A stretch of 54,903 nt of DNA from Paenibacillus sp. A3 (GCF_001399685.1 NZ_JTHN01000138.1:1-54903); one strand, 5' to 3'. Shown: positions 1 through 9,295, counted from the first letter of the stretch. The notes: generated by a model from the letters alone, not told the origin. Numbers and translations: made by a program.

Positions 1-2
1 AA

Positions 3-50
3 GAGGTTAAAGATGTTTACACCAAATTTATGATTAGGAAGTTCGATTAA
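3..50 (+). CDS. 3' end of a probable LytTR-type response regulator (partial)
   Basis: The first bases encode an open frame ending EVKDVYTKFMIRKFD and a TAA stop one base before the ATG of the downstream GHKL sensor kinase. The tight join to an AgrC-like kinase and the 'Y.K' tail suggest the end of an AgrA-like LytTR response regulator, so the pair would be a two-component operon. Only 15 residues are visible, so the family is inferred mainly from position. Confidence 0.5.
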   Translation, partial: EVKDVYTKFMIRKFD

Positions 51-51
51 T

Positions 52-1323
52 ATGTTTCTAAATCATTTACCTATTATCCTTAGCATTGTTCTTCTGATGG
101 GTGCTCAAGTTAATTTTTTCTTCAATTCGGTTTTTGATAAATCAGCTAAAAAACATAACCGATTCCTTTACTTTATTATCTTTGGGTTGCTCGATTACCT
201 ATACCTGGTTATTCCCGTCTCTCCTATTATATCTTTGATTCTACCCTTGCTTTTTGTATTTAGTATTGCGCAATCTTATACTGTAGATTATAAAACCAAG
301 TTCACTTTTTCTATACTTTACTGTGTTTTAATGTCTCTCGCTAATTTTTCATCCCTTTATATTTTTTATGCCCTAGATTCAGTTGACTTTAACTTTGCCC
401 CTGTAAATGAACAAGATCAAATCGCCAACACCAAAGCTCTTTTACTGGGTTGCATGATCATGTTTGCTATCATTCAGATCGTACGACTAGTTACAAAACG
501 TAGAAGTTTCTCTTTGCATTCTCGTTACTACTTATTATTTTTGGTTATTCCTATCGTAAGTTTCTACCAACTGAGCATTCTAACTTATAAGGACGTCTAT
601 TCTTTCATTACCGTCATTGGATTTCTTCTCTTAAACGTTACGATCGTCTATATTTTTGATAATATCATTGATAAATTTCAATTCATGCATGAGAATGCTC
701 AGCTGCAACATCAGATGGACTATCAGGATGCGAATTACGAAAAAGTCGTTCACAGCTTCAAATCCATTAAAAGAATCATTCACGATACGAATCAACAGTT
801 TTTGTATATTGAAGAGTGTATTAAGCGAAATGAGTTAGCAGCAGCCATGGAACATATTAAGACTACATTAAATAAAGTCGAAGGAGCCTATCATCGGGTG
901 AATACGGGGAATCTGGTTATAGATGCCCTTGTCACAAATACGCTTAATATCGGACAAGCCAACGGGATAAGAATAGATACTAAGCTCAACTTATGTTCAC
1001 AAGAAGTCCAGATTGACCGTTATGACTTATGTGTTGTCATTGGAAATATGCTAGATAACGCAATAGAAGCTTCTAAAAAGTTGAAAATCGCAGAAGATAG
1101 GTACATTCTTATCAAAATACATTCTACCGAGTCTACCCTACTCATTCACATCTTGAATCATATGGAAAATGAAGCTGCTTACTTACACAGTCAAAAACCA
1201 AACCCGGAATTTCATGGTATTGGATTAACAAACATAGCTAGAATCTGCGACAAGTACGGTGGTCATATGACCATTGAAACCAAAAATAAAGTATTTAATA
1301 ATATGGTCCTACTGCCATTCTAA
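52..1323 (+). CDS. AgrC-like GHKL sensor histidine kinase
   Basis: A 423-residue membrane sensor kinase. The first ~215 residues are hydrophobic with about six membrane segments. They are followed by a short helical dimerisation region with the likely phospho-acceptor His244 in 'IIHDTNQ' and a GHKL ATPase domain with N-box 'NMLDNAIEAS' (Asn336 region) and a late glycine box 'HGIGLTNI'. This layout is that of AgrC/ComD-type kinases that sense peptides or cell-envelope signals. It starts one base after the stop of the preceding regulator end, so the two are probably co-transcribed. A hairpin terminator follows directly. No autoinducer-peptide gene is visible downstream; it could lie before the window. 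Confidence 0.85.
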   Translation: MFLNHLPIILSIVLLMGAQVNFFFNSVFDKSAKKHNRFLYFIIFGLLDYLYLVIPVSPIISLILPLLFVFSIAQSYTVDYKTKFTFSILYCVLMSLANFSSLYIFYALDSVDFNFAPVNEQDQIANTKALLLGCMIMFAIIQIVRLVTKRRSFSLHSRYYLLFLVIPIVSFYQLSILTYKDVYSFITVIGFLLLNVTIVYIFDNIIDKFQFMHENAQLQHQMDYQDANYEKVVHSFKSIKRIIHDTNQQFLYIEECIKRNELAAAMEHIKTTLNKVEGAYHRVNTGNLVIDALVTNTLNIGQANGIRIDTKLNLCSQEVQIDRYDLCVVIGNMLDNAIEASKKLKIAEDRYILIKIHSTESTLLIHILNHMENEAAYLHSQKPNPEFHGIGLTNIARICDKYGGHMTIETKNKVFNNMVLLPF

Positions 1324-1326
1324 ACG

Positions 1327-1367
1327 AACAATCCTTAGACAACATGTTGTTTAGGGATTGTTTTTTT
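1327..1367 (+). terminator. Rho-independent terminator after the AgrC-like kinase
   Basis: AACAATCC...TTGTTTAGGGATTGTT forms a long stem around a CATG loop and is followed by a run of T. It begins four bases after the kinase stop. Confidence 0.9.
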
Positions 1368-1459
1368 CGTTTCAGGGCGATTTTTAATATAACAGCCTTC
1401 TTCCTTGTATGATGAATTCAGTAAGTAACATCTAGAATGAATACGAGGAGGAAGTAATA

Positions 1460-3514
1460 ATGAAGAGAATGGTTTCTGCATTAATGACCGCTACACTTAT
1501 TGCAATACCGATCACCCCAGCTTTTGCTCTAACGAATCATGATACTGTAAAAGAAAAGGCACAGGAGTTGGCTTCGAAGATCGTGTCCGATTATGATGTA
1601 AGTGGATTGCAGTATGCAATTATGGATCATGGATCCATTGTTTTATCCGATAGCGCTGGTGTATACGATAAAGCGACCAAGAGTCCGATAACCAAAGACA
1701 CGATGTTTGGAATAGGCTCGGTAAGTAAAACGTATGTGTCTGCTGCAACGATGATGCTAGCTGATGCTAATAAAATTGATATTGATAAACCGCTAACTAC
1801 GTATATCAAGGACTTTAAAATGGCAGATGAACGATACAAAAAGATTACGCCACGCATGTTAATGAATCATTCTTCAGGCCTTTACGGTAGTCACTATCCG
1901 AATAGTTTTTTGTTTAATGATAATGATACGAGAAATAAAGATGAATTATTGGTAAAATTGCAATCAGAAAAATTAAAGTCAAACCCCGGCGAATCTTCGG
2001 TCTATTGTAATGATGGTTTTCAGCTGCTTGAAATCTTGATTGAACGAGTGAGCGGTTTAAGTTATAGCGAATTTCTTGAAACCTATTTTAGCAAGCCTCT
2101 TCATTTAACCTCTACCAAAACACCACGTGATTCATTTGATAGAGACAGGCTCATAAAAACTTATTTTCCTGGGATAGATCAGGCTTTGCCCGTTGAGAAT
2201 GCCAATCTCATTGGGTCAGGAGGCCTCTACTCCACGGCCGAAGAAGTAGTTAAGTTCGCTGAAGTATTAATTGGGAATCGAACGGATATTTTATCTGAGA
2301 AGTCAGCAAAGGCTATGCAAAGTCATGAGTATAGAAAGGGAGCATGGGTTACTGAAGAGACAAACACCATTAATTATGGTCTTAGTTGGGATGCCGTCCG
2401 TTTAGCTCCGTTTAGTGATTACGGAATAACCGCATTATTTAAAGGTGGAGATACGTTTATGTATCACGCTGCTTTGACTACCCTACCCGAACATGATATT
2501 TCTATAGCTGTGCTCTCGTCGGGAGGTAATGGTGTTTACACTAGTACGTTTGCATCTAATATTTTATTGGAATATACAAGAGCCAAAGGCATCATTAAAG
2601 AGATCCTGCCTGAAAAAACATTTGAAGCTCCAGTGAAAGTGGACATGCCATCCGATTTGCTTGCTTACTCTGGATTATACGGTACCGTAGGTAACACGGT
2701 AAATCTGGAGATAAAGAACGGAGAGATTGATTTACCCACTCTAGCATTTGGATCGCTCCCGCCTCAAAAATATGTATATACAGGCAATGGACAATTTAAA
2801 AATAACGATGGGAGTGCAACCATAAGCTTTGAACAACCGAAGAATGGAAAAACCTACTTAAAACTTGACGCGTATACAAATACTCCAGGATTAGGTCAAA
2901 CGGTTTTGGTAAATTATGAATATCAAAAGTTAGATTCCAATCCTCTAAATCAGTCAACTAAAACGGTATGGGAACATAGGAATGGAAAAAACTACTACCC
3001 TTTGGATGAAAAGATAACTTCAATGAGGTATCTGCTCAAAGCACTTGAGGTTAAAAATATATCCGTTGACATCAACCATGGATACGCATCCGGCACTAAA
3101 ATTGTTGATATGAATAAAGCAGTAAATGTAGTTGATATTCCTATTACGAACGGAAGAGATGCTTTTGATCTGAATTTCTATAACGTGGACGGTACAGAGC
3201 ATTTAATGATCGATGGACAATCCTATATTAGTGAAGATGCTATTCAACCCATTTACGAAGGGAACTCCTCGATTTGCATCATACCATCCACTGGTCGGGC
3301 TGTATGGTATAAGATTAATGAGAAATCAGCCAATCGAGTCATGACCGTTGAGACTCCGGCAAGCGGGGGATTTGCCGTTTATGACGCGAAGGGAATGGCT
3401 GTGAACTTTTCAAAGGCAAGCAACAATCATTCGGTAGTACTACCTGAAGGCGGTATGATCGTTTTTGGTGGTAATAAGGGGGATGTCTTTAAAATTAATT
3501 TGAAGAATAAATAG
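1460..3514 (+). CDS. Secreted serine hydrolase, beta-lactamase/D-Ala-D-Ala carboxypeptidase fold
   Basis: A 684-residue exported protein with a signal peptide (cleavage near 'AFA-LT', residue 23). The N-terminal half carries the class C beta-lactamase/penicillin-binding fold: catalytic S-V-S-K at residues 87-90, Y-C-N at 182-184, and a KGGD stretch in the place of the third KTG-like motif. The C-terminal ~300 residues are a beta-rich extension without a family I can name. Such proteins are usually esterases, peptidases or D-amino-acid-active enzymes rather than resistance beta-lactamases. The start has a clear GAGGAGGAAG ribosome site. It stands alone between two terminators. Confidence 0.85.
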   Translation: MKRMVSALMTATLIAIPITPAFALTNHDTVKEKAQELASKIVSDYDVSGLQYAIMDHGSIVLSDSAGVYDKATKSPITKDTMFGIGSVSKTYVSAATMMLADANKIDIDKPLTTYIKDFKMADERYKKITPRMLMNHSSGLYGSHYPNSFLFNDNDTRNKDELLVKLQSEKLKSNPGESSVYCNDGFQLLEILIERVSGLSYSEFLETYFSKPLHLTSTKTPRDSFDRDRLIKTYFPGIDQALPVENANLIGSGGLYSTAEEVVKFAEVLIGNRTDILSEKSAKAMQSHEYRKGAWVTEETNTINYGLSWDAVRLAPFSDYGITALFKGGDTFMYHAALTTLPEHDISIAVLSSGGNGVYTSTFASNILLEYTRAKGIIKEILPEKTFEAPVKVDMPSDLLAYSGLYGTVGNTVNLEIKNGEIDLPTLAFGSLPPQKYVYTGNGQFKNNDGSATISFEQPKNGKTYLKLDAYTNTPGLGQTVLVNYEYQKLDSNPLNQSTKTVWEHRNGKNYYPLDEKITSMRYLLKALEVKNISVDINHGYASGTKIVDMNKAVNVVDIPITNGRDAFDLNFYNVDGTEHLMIDGQSYISEDAIQPIYEGNSSICIIPSTGRAVWYKINEKSANRVMTVETPASGGFAVYDAKGMAVNFSKASNNHSVVLPEGGMIVFGGNKGDVFKINLKNK

Positions 3515-3524
3515 ATTTGTAGCA

Positions 3525-3553
3525 TAAAAGTCCGCTAACCAGCGGGCTTTTTG
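3525..3553 (+). terminator. Terminator after the serine hydrolase
   Basis: AAAGTCCGCT-aacc-AGCGGGCTTTTT hairpin with a T-run, eleven bases after the stop. Confidence 0.85.
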
Positions 3554-3674
3554 ATTTGTGGAAGTTCTTATCCAATGTTTGAGCCAATTAGCGCTTAGAT
3601 GGAGGAAGGGGATATTGTGAGCGGGAGAACGAGGGCGGCTTAGGGACGTGAAATAAATCATTGGATGTAGTACT

Positions 3675-3710
3675 AGTTGTTCGCGCTGAATAATAGTATT
3701 AAGAACAACT
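3675..3710. promoter_or_regulatory. Inverted repeat upstream of the liv operon
   Basis: AGTTGTTC (3675-3682) and GAACAACT (3703-3710) are perfect 8-base inverted arms separated by 20 bases, about 60 bases before the binding-protein start. It could be a two-half-site operator or a leader hairpin. The sequence alone does not identify the regulator. Confidence 0.35.
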
Positions 3711-3770
3711 GCATGTTTTTACACATGCGCTTGCACCAATAGGGAATGGAACGCCAAGAGGAGGGCATTT

Positions 3771-4985
3771 ATGAAACAGCAACGTATGGGAAAAGGAACT
3801 AGGAAAAAAACGTTGCATCTGCTAATGGGGTTCGCGTTAACGGGACTCGTAGCGGGATGCGGAGGGACGCAAGGAGAGACGGGAAAGCCGGGTGATGCGG
3901 TAGTCGGGGACGTTATTAAAATCGGAGCCAACCTAGAGCTTTCCGGTCCGGTAGCTTCATACGGTCAGTCGATTGCCGAGGGTATCGATCTGGCTGTCGA
4001 AAACTTGAACAAAAGCGGCGGCATTAACGGTAAAAAATTGGCAGTCATCAAAGTGGACAATAAGTCGGATGCGGCTGAAGCAACCAATGCGGCGATCAAA
4101 TTGACCAGCCAAGATAAGGTGGCAGCTATTATCGGCGCAGCCACTAGCGGCAATACGGTCGCGCAGACGCAAGTCGCAACCAATAACAAAACCGTGCTTC
4201 TGACGCCTACAGGCACTAGTCTGAATATCACTGCGAAAGCGGACGGGAGCGTCAACGATTATATGTTCCGGACCTGCTTTATCGATCCGTTTCAAGGTCG
4301 CGTTGCCGCTAACTTTGCGGCCGGCGAACTGAAGGTGAAGTCGGCGGCGATCTTTGCAGACAGCGCCAGTGAGTATGCGAAGGGGCTGGCGGCTTCTTTC
4401 AAAGAAACGTTCACGAAGGCCGGAGGGACGATCGTTGCCCAAGAAGCGTATGTCGCAAAGGACACCGATTTCCGCGCGACATTGACTCGCATTAAATCGC
4501 TGAACCCGGATTCGATCTTTATCCCCGGCTATTATGAAGAAGTAGGCTTGATCGTGAAGCAAGCGCGCGAATTGGGAATTACCATACCGCTTATCGGAGC
4601 TGACGGATGGGATTCTCCCAAATTAGTGGATTTGGCTGGCGCCGCTGCTTTGAATAATACGTATATCGCCAATCATTATTCGTCCGAAGACCCGGATAAG
4701 ACGATTCAGGATTTTGTCCAAGCGTTCAAAGGCAAGTACAGCGGCAAATCTCCGGACGGGTTTAGCGCCTTGGGCTACGATTCGGTCTATTTGTTGGCGG
4801 ACGGCATCAAGCGCGCGGGTTCGACCGACGGAAGCAAAATTAAGGACGCTTTAGCGCAAACGAAAGATTTGCTGTTGGTTACCGGCAAAATTACGGTCGA
4901 TAAGCAGCACAATCCGATCAAGACGGCAACTGTGTTGGAATATAAAGATGGGAAGCAAACGTTTAGAACTAAAGTGAATCCATAA
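3771..4985 (+). CDS. livJ: Branched-chain amino acid ABC transporter substrate-binding lipoprotein
   Basis: A 404-residue extracellular binding protein of the LivJ/periplasmic-binding type I family. The lipoprotein signal ends in the lipobox LVAG-C with Cys30. The mature part opens with 'IKIGANLELSGPVASYGQS', the typical start of amide/branched-chain amino acid receptors, and has the usual 'GGINGKKL' and 'IGAATSG' elements. The ribosome site GAGGAGGG lies seven bases before ATG. It is the first gene of a five-gene operon with two permeases and two ATPases, so it delivers leucine/isoleucine/valine or a related amide. Actual ligand specificity cannot be read from sequence. Confidence 0.93.
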   Translation: MKQQRMGKGTRKKTLHLLMGFALTGLVAGCGGTQGETGKPGDAVVGDVIKIGANLELSGPVASYGQSIAEGIDLAVENLNKSGGINGKKLAVIKVDNKSDAAEATNAAIKLTSQDKVAAIIGAATSGNTVAQTQVATNNKTVLLTPTGTSLNITAKADGSVNDYMFRTCFIDPFQGRVAANFAAGELKVKSAAIFADSASEYAKGLAASFKETFTKAGGTIVAQEAYVAKDTDFRATLTRIKSLNPDSIFIPGYYEEVGLIVKQARELGITIPLIGADGWDSPKLVDLAGAAALNNTYIANHYSSEDPDKTIQDFVQAFKGKYSGKSPDGFSALGYDSVYLLADGIKRAGSTDGSKIKDALAQTKDLLLVTGKITVDKQHNPIKTATVLEYKDGKQTFRTKVNP

Positions 4986-5023
4986 AACAAATTCGAGTCT
5001 GAGCGGTTCGGAGGTTGAGTGTG

Positions 5024-5899
5024 ATGGACTGGGCACAGCAAATTGTCAACGGCATTTCGCTCGGGAGTATTTATGCGTTAATTGCGCTGGGCTACACGAT
5101 GGTTTATGGCATTATCAAACTGATTAATTTCGCGCATGGCGATGTCTTCATGATTGGTGCGTTTGTTGGCTTCTATGCAATTAAGGGATGGGGCGTGGGC
5201 ATCGTCCCCGCTTTGCTGCTCTCGATGGTGGTGTGCGCAATTCTTGGCGTGGTGATTGAAATGGTCGCCTACAAGCGGCTGCGGAACGCAACGAGAATCG
5301 CTGCGTTGATTACGGCAATCGGCGTATCGCTTTTTATTGAATACGGCACGCTTTATCTTCGTGGCGCCCAGCCTGAAGCTTACCCGAGCGCATTCCCGAA
5401 TCAGTTTTTTACTATTTTTGGCGCTTCGATCAGCAGCCAATCGCTGTATATTTTGCTGATTTCTATCGTCTTAATGATCGTCTTGCAATGGGTGGTGTAT
5501 CGGACCCGAATTGGCAAGGCGATGCGCGCCGTATCTCATGACGCGGAAGCAGCACGTTTGATGGGCGTCCATGTAGACCGGACGATATCGGCTACTTTCG
5601 CCATCGGTTCTGCACTGGCAGGAGCAGCAGGCGTTATCTTCGGGATGTACTATACGAAAATAGAACCGTTGATGGGCGTCGTCCCCGGACTCAAAGCTTT
5701 CGTTGCCGCTGTTCTGGGCGGCATCGGCATTATTCCCGGTGCCGTCATCGGCGGCCTCGTGCTGGGAACGGTAGAAACTTTTGTAAGCGCTTTGGGCTAT
5801 TCTCCGTGGAGGGATGCCGCAGCCTTTATCATTCTTATTTTAATCCTGATTTTCAGACCGTCTGGCGTGCTGGGGAAAAATATGCGAGAGAAAGTTTAG
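5024..5899 (+). CDS. livH: Branched-chain amino acid ABC transporter permease LivH
   Basis: A multi-pass membrane permease of about 291 residues, recognisable by 'GISLGSIYALIALGYTMVYGIIKLINFAHGD', here cited as a region at residues ~9-40, and by 'GIGIIPGAVIGGLVLG' near the C-terminus. It forms the membrane channel with LivM. Starts at TTG 5015, GTG 5021 and ATG 5024 are all in frame. GGAGG at 5010-5014 is spaced 9 bases from ATG 5024, which I prefer. It lies 38 bases after the binding-protein stop and just before livM. Confidence 0.93.
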   Translation: MDWAQQIVNGISLGSIYALIALGYTMVYGIIKLINFAHGDVFMIGAFVGFYAIKGWGVGIVPALLLSMVVCAILGVVIEMVAYKRLRNATRIAALITAIGVSLFIEYGTLYLRGAQPEAYPSAFPNQFFTIFGASISSQSLYILLISIVLMIVLQWVVYRTRIGKAMRAVSHDAEAARLMGVHVDRTISATFAIGSALAGAAGVIFGMYYTKIEPLMGVVPGLKAFVAAVLGGIGIIPGAVIGGLVLGTVETFVSALGYSPWRDAAAFIILILILIFRPSGVLGKNMREKV

Positions 5900-5910
5900 G
5901 TGACGCAGAG

Positions 5911-6861
5911 ATGAAAAATAAGGCAGCATTTTGGTTATTTCTCATTCTATCTGCAGTCACTTATGGCAGCGTTCAATTGCTGATCAGCATGGAATGGTTA
6001 ACCTCTTTTTATACGAATGCCTTGATTTTTATTGCAATCAATATGATCTTAGCCGTCAGCCTGCATCTGGTCATTGGGATAACGGGGCAGTTTTCTATCG
6101 GCCATGCCGGGTTTTTAGCTGTTGGCGCCTATGTCGCTGCTATGGCGACCATGAAATTTCATCTTCCGTTTCCTATCGCATTGCTAGCCGGAGGAGCCGT
6201 GGCTGCATGTTCAGGCTTGCTGGTCGGCATACCGAGCTTGCGCCTGAAGGGCGATTATTTGGCGATTGCCACGCTGGGCTTCGGCGAGATTATTCGGGTC
6301 GTATTTATTAACATGGAATATGTCGGGGGCGCGGCCGGCATGCAGGTGGCGCATTTGACAACCTGGACAACGACGTTTTTATGTCTCTTTATTACGGTGC
6401 TGGTCATTATGAACTTTACGAATTCAACACATGGACGGGCATGCATATCGATCCGTGAAAATGAAATTGCCGCCGATGCTATGGGGATCAACACCACGTA
6501 CTACAAAGTGGTCGCCTTTACGATCGGTTCTTTTTTCGCGGGAATTGCCGGCGGGCTGTATGCCCATAACTTTTATATGATTCAACCGACAAATTTCGGG
6601 TTTTTGAAGTCGTTTGACATCTTAATCTTTGTCGTTCTGGGGGGGCTGGGCAGTTTGTCGGGCGCCGTCTTGGCGGCGATATTGCTGACCATTGTGTCTA
6701 CCTTCCTGCAAGGCTATCCGGAAACGCGAATGATGATTTACAGCGTCATCCTGATCGTTGTCATGCTGTATCGGCCGCAAGGATTGATGGGGACCACGGA
6801 AATAACCTCATACTTGCGCAAGTGGACGGCGATGAAACGGAGGGATGCGTATGGAAAATAA
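5911..6861 (+). CDS. livM: Branched-chain amino acid ABC transporter permease LivM
   Basis: A 316-residue polytopic permease with the LivM signatures 'GITGQFSIGHAGFLAVGAYVA' (residues ~60-80) and 'VVLGGLGSLSGAVLAA' near the C-terminus. The frame is open further upstream inside livH, but ATG 5911, eleven bases after the livH stop with a weak AGGTGA site, gives the normal LivM N-terminus. The 3' end overlaps the livG start (livM stop 6859-6861, livG ATG 6851), a sign of translational coupling. Confidence 0.92.
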   Translation: MKNKAAFWLFLILSAVTYGSVQLLISMEWLTSFYTNALIFIAINMILAVSLHLVIGITGQFSIGHAGFLAVGAYVAAMATMKFHLPFPIALLAGGAVAACSGLLVGIPSLRLKGDYLAIATLGFGEIIRVVFINMEYVGGAAGMQVAHLTTWTTTFLCLFITVLVIMNFTNSTHGRACISIRENEIAADAMGINTTYYKVVAFTIGSFFAGIAGGLYAHNFYMIQPTNFGFLKSFDILIFVVLGGLGSLSGAVLAAILLTIVSTFLQGYPETRMMIYSVILIVVMLYRPQGLMGTTEITSYLRKWTAMKRRDAYGK

Positions 6862-7654
6862 CCCATTGCTCCACGTTCGCGGTGTCGGTATGCAATTTGG
6901 CGGGTTAAAAGCCGTTTCCGGTCTTCATATGGAAATCCGCAAAGGCGAGTTGGTAGGGCTTATCGGACCGAATGGGGCCGGAAAAACGACCAGTTTTAAT
7001 TTGTTGACCGGTGTGTACGTACCGACAGAAGGAGAAATCTTACTTGAAGGAAAGCGACTGAACGGTCTTGCTCCTTATCAAATTACCCGCATGGGCATTA
7101 GCCGGACTTTCCAAAATATTCGCCTTTTTAATGAGATTTCCGTATTGGACAACGTGAAAATCGCCTACCATTCCTTGGCCAAGCATTCGATGGTGAGCTC
7201 TATTTTGCGGCTTCCGTCCCATTTTGCCGGTGAGAAAGAAATGGAAGAGAAGGCGATTCAGTTTCTGCGGATGTTCCAATTGGAAACTTGCATGCATGAA
7301 ACGGCCAAGAACTTGCCTTACGGACAACAGCGCCGTCTGGAAATCGTCAGGGCGTTGGCCACCGGGCCCAAGTTGCTCTTGCTGGACGAACCTGCGGCAG
7401 GCATGAATCAACAAGAGACGCGCCAGCTCATGGAATTGATCGCGTTTATCCGCCATGAACTGGATTTGACGATTTTGTTGATTGAGCACGATATGAAGCT
7501 GGTCATGGGCATCTGCGAGCGGATTTACGTACTGGATCACGGACAGCTTATTGCGCAAGGAACGCCGGAGGACATCCGCAACCATGTCAAGGTGATCGAG
7601 GCCTACTTGGGAGAGGAGGTAGCAAGTAACCATGTTGAACGTGGAGCAAATTGA
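6851..7654 (+). CDS. livG: Branched-chain amino acid ABC transporter ATPase LivG
   Basis: A 267-residue ABC ATPase with Walker A GPNGAGKTT, Q-loop 'RTFQNIRLF', signature 'LPYGQQRRLEIVRAL' and Walker B 'LLLLDEPAAGMN', the usual LivG set. GGAGGG ends at 6844, directly before an ATG at 6845. The correctly spaced start is the next codon pair, ATG 6851. The gene overlaps livM at its start and livF at its end, so the three are tightly coupled. Confidence 0.94.
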   Translation: MENNPLLHVRGVGMQFGGLKAVSGLHMEIRKGELVGLIGPNGAGKTTSFNLLTGVYVPTEGEILLEGKRLNGLAPYQITRMGISRTFQNIRLFNEISVLDNVKIAYHSLAKHSMVSSILRLPSHFAGEKEMEEKAIQFLRMFQLETCMHETAKNLPYGQQRRLEIVRALATGPKLLLLDEPAAGMNQQETRQLMELIAFIRHELDLTILLIEHDMKLVMGICERIYVLDHGQLIAQGTPEDIRNHVKVIEAYLGEEVASNHVERGAN

Positions 7655-8336
7655 TGTGTACTACGGGCATATTCAAGCTCTGAAAGGGGTCACGCTGGAT
7701 GTTCGTCATGGAGAAATTGTTACCTTGATTGGAGCCAACGGGGCAGGCAAAAGTACGCTTCTGAAAACGATTTCCGGTCTGCTAAAGCCTAACCGGGGTT
7801 CCATCCATTATACCGGCCTTTCGATGAACGGGAAAACGGCGCAAGATATTGTCAAAGCGGGAATTTCCCATGTACCGGAAGGCCGCCGTGTGTTTGCGAA
7901 TATGTCCGTGCTGGAAAATTTGGAATTGGGCGCCTACGTCAGAAGAGATACCATTGGTATTCGGCATGATTTGCAAAAAGTATTCGAACTCTTCCCGCGT
8001 CTGCATGAGCGTCGCAAGCAGCTAGCCGGGACGCTGTCCGGCGGTGAACAGCAAATGTTAGCTATGGGACGGGCGCTGATGGCGCGCCCCAAGCTCCTGC
8101 TGCTTGACGAGCCATCCATGGGGCTTGCGCCGCTGCTTGTGAAAACGATTTTTGCCATAATCGAAGAAATCAATCGCAACGGCACGACTGTTCTGCTGGT
8201 GGAACAAAACGCCAATCTGGCGTTATCCATCGCCACCCGCGTTTATGTCATTGAAACAGGCAGCGTCGTCCATTCCGGCACGCCGGAGGAGTTAGCCGCC
8301 AGCGAGCAGGTGAAGATGGCTTATCTTGGCAGTTAG
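7632..8336 (+). CDS. livF: Branched-chain amino acid ABC transporter ATPase LivF
   Basis: A 234-residue ABC ATPase that pairs with LivG. It has Walker A GANGAGKST, signature 'LSGGEQQMLAMGRAL' and Walker B 'LLLLDEPSMGLAP', the last being typical of LivF. It starts inside the last codons of livG with a GGAGAGGAGGT site upstream. It is the last gene of the transporter operon. Confidence 0.94.
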   Translation: MLNVEQIDVYYGHIQALKGVTLDVRHGEIVTLIGANGAGKSTLLKTISGLLKPNRGSIHYTGLSMNGKTAQDIVKAGISHVPEGRRVFANMSVLENLELGAYVRRDTIGIRHDLQKVFELFPRLHERRKQLAGTLSGGEQQMLAMGRALMARPKLLLLDEPSMGLAPLLVKTIFAIIEEINRNGTTVLLVEQNANLALSIATRVYVIETGSVVHSGTPEELAASEQVKMAYLGS

Positions 8337-8406
8337 CTGTTGCTGTCGTTGGAGGATAGCCCGTATGCCCCAAGCCGCATGAACATACGCTGAACAATAC
8401 CGCAAG

Positions 8407-8424
8407 TAACGGCAAGTTTTTTTT
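8407..8424 (+). repeat. Copy of a terminator half-site, TAACGGCAAG plus T-run
   Basis: TAACGGCAAGTTTTTTTT here repeats the 3' arm of the long inverted repeat at 9110-9167, but the matching 5' arm is missing. The two copies bracket the unknown gene at 8494-9036, which suggests insertion or duplication next to the end of the liv operon. Termination of livF here is therefore uncertain. Confidence 0.4.
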
Positions 8425-8493
8425 GTGGCGTGTATTATGATACAGTAATTGTAGGGCTCGTAAGGGCGTTCATTTCATAGTTTTTGGTGAAAT

Positions 8494-9036
8494 GTGGACT
8501 TCATAAAGGGTGAAAAGAGGGTTAGAAACTATATTGTAAATTTTAAAAATGTGTCCACGGTTGGTTTAGAGACTTCACCTGTAGCAGAAGCGCTTGCTGG
8601 TTTACGTGCCAATGAAGCCCGTTACTTTATGAACAAGTACAAGCACGAATTTACGGTTGTACCAGCTAATGAAAGTCAGGAAACCCTTGATTATGTGAAC
8701 CGAATTTTGAAAGAGCGTGATATTGAGTTTGCGGCCAAACCTTTAGAAACATCGCGTTTTCAAGTTGAAAATATTGAATTTGCTTACGTCTTTTATAGGG
8801 ATGGTCTTGGGGTCAATGTCATGTATACGATTGATGACCCTAAGAAGCGGGCCGTTGGTTTTAAGCTTTCTGAGGGGATGGAGGTACCACAGGAATTAGA
8901 AGGGAAGTTTAAGTTTGCTAGGCAGAAGTCTGCATTAGCTGGAACAATTCGGGGCTCGTTTTTTGTATCAAAGGAGAATATTAAGGTAAGGAAAATCGCA
9001 ATTGGAGGAATCGCGCTGCGAGGGACGGTAGCCTAG
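8494..9036 (+). CDS. Uncharacterised protein of about 180 residues
   Basis: An open frame of 180 codons with no family I recognise. The protein is soluble and mixed alpha/beta, with no signal peptide, no membrane segment and no cysteine pairs. It ends in a glycine-rich strand 'IAIGGIALRGTVA'. The start is doubtful: GTG 8494 has only a weak upstream site, while a purine-rich AAAGGGTGAAAAGAGG lies inside the frame before codons that are not normal starts. It sits between the liv operon and a strong hairpin and is bracketed by two copies of a terminator arm. Confidence 0.6.
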   Translation: MDFIKGEKRVRNYIVNFKNVSTVGLETSPVAEALAGLRANEARYFMNKYKHEFTVVPANESQETLDYVNRILKERDIEFAAKPLETSRFQVENIEFAYVFYRDGLGVNVMYTIDDPKKRAVGFKLSEGMEVPQELEGKFKFARQKSALAGTIRGSFFVSKENIKVRKIAIGGIALRGTVA

Positions 9037-9080
9037 TTGCGCTAACGGGCACGCTAATTAAACAAAGCGAGATCAAAAGA

Positions 9081-9108
9081 AAGGGCCATCCCGCAAAAGG
9101 ATGGCCCT
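9081..9108. terminator. Strong hairpin after the unknown gene
   Basis: GGGCCATCC-cgcaaaa-GGATGGCCC is a perfect 9-base stem. It has few T on the plus side and a T-rich tract on the minus side. It probably ends the 8494-9036 transcript. Confidence 0.7.
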
Positions 9109-9109
9109 A

Positions 9110-9167
9110 AAACTTGCCGTTACAGACAGCGCGGTGAACCGTATCATAATTAACGGCAAGTTTTTTT
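9110..9167 (+). terminator. Long-armed inverted repeat with T-run
   Basis: AAACTTGCCGTTA (9110-9122) pairs with TAACGGCAAGTTT (9151-9163), 28 bases apart, followed by T. It is a second terminator-like element before the SDR promoter and the full form of the half-copy at 8407. Confidence 0.6.
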
Positions 9168-9262
9168 ATGGCAAGTACAGAAGCCAATACAAAATGCTTA
9201 ACCAGGCGACTTGGGCAGAAATGCCTGAAAATGTCGCATTTTTGCCCGGTTTGAAGTTCCGT

Positions 9263-9291
9263 TTGACAGATAGATTGCACATCAATATAAT
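9263..9291 (+). promoter_or_regulatory. Sigma-A promoter of the SDR gene
   Basis: TTGACA (9263-9268), a 17-base spacer and TATAAT (9286-9291) match the consensus exactly. The transcript would start near 9298, on top of an operator palindrome. Confidence 0.9.
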
Positions 9292-9295
9292 TAGA

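Noticed and set aside
3957..4562. 201-codon minus-strand frame opposite the LivJ-like gene
   Set aside because: It is a shadow of the strong plus-strand binding-protein gene, with no ribosome site and no recognisable protein.
7040..7633. 197-codon minus-strand frame opposite livG
   Set aside because: Antisense of Walker-motif coding sequence; composition is that of a shadow frame.
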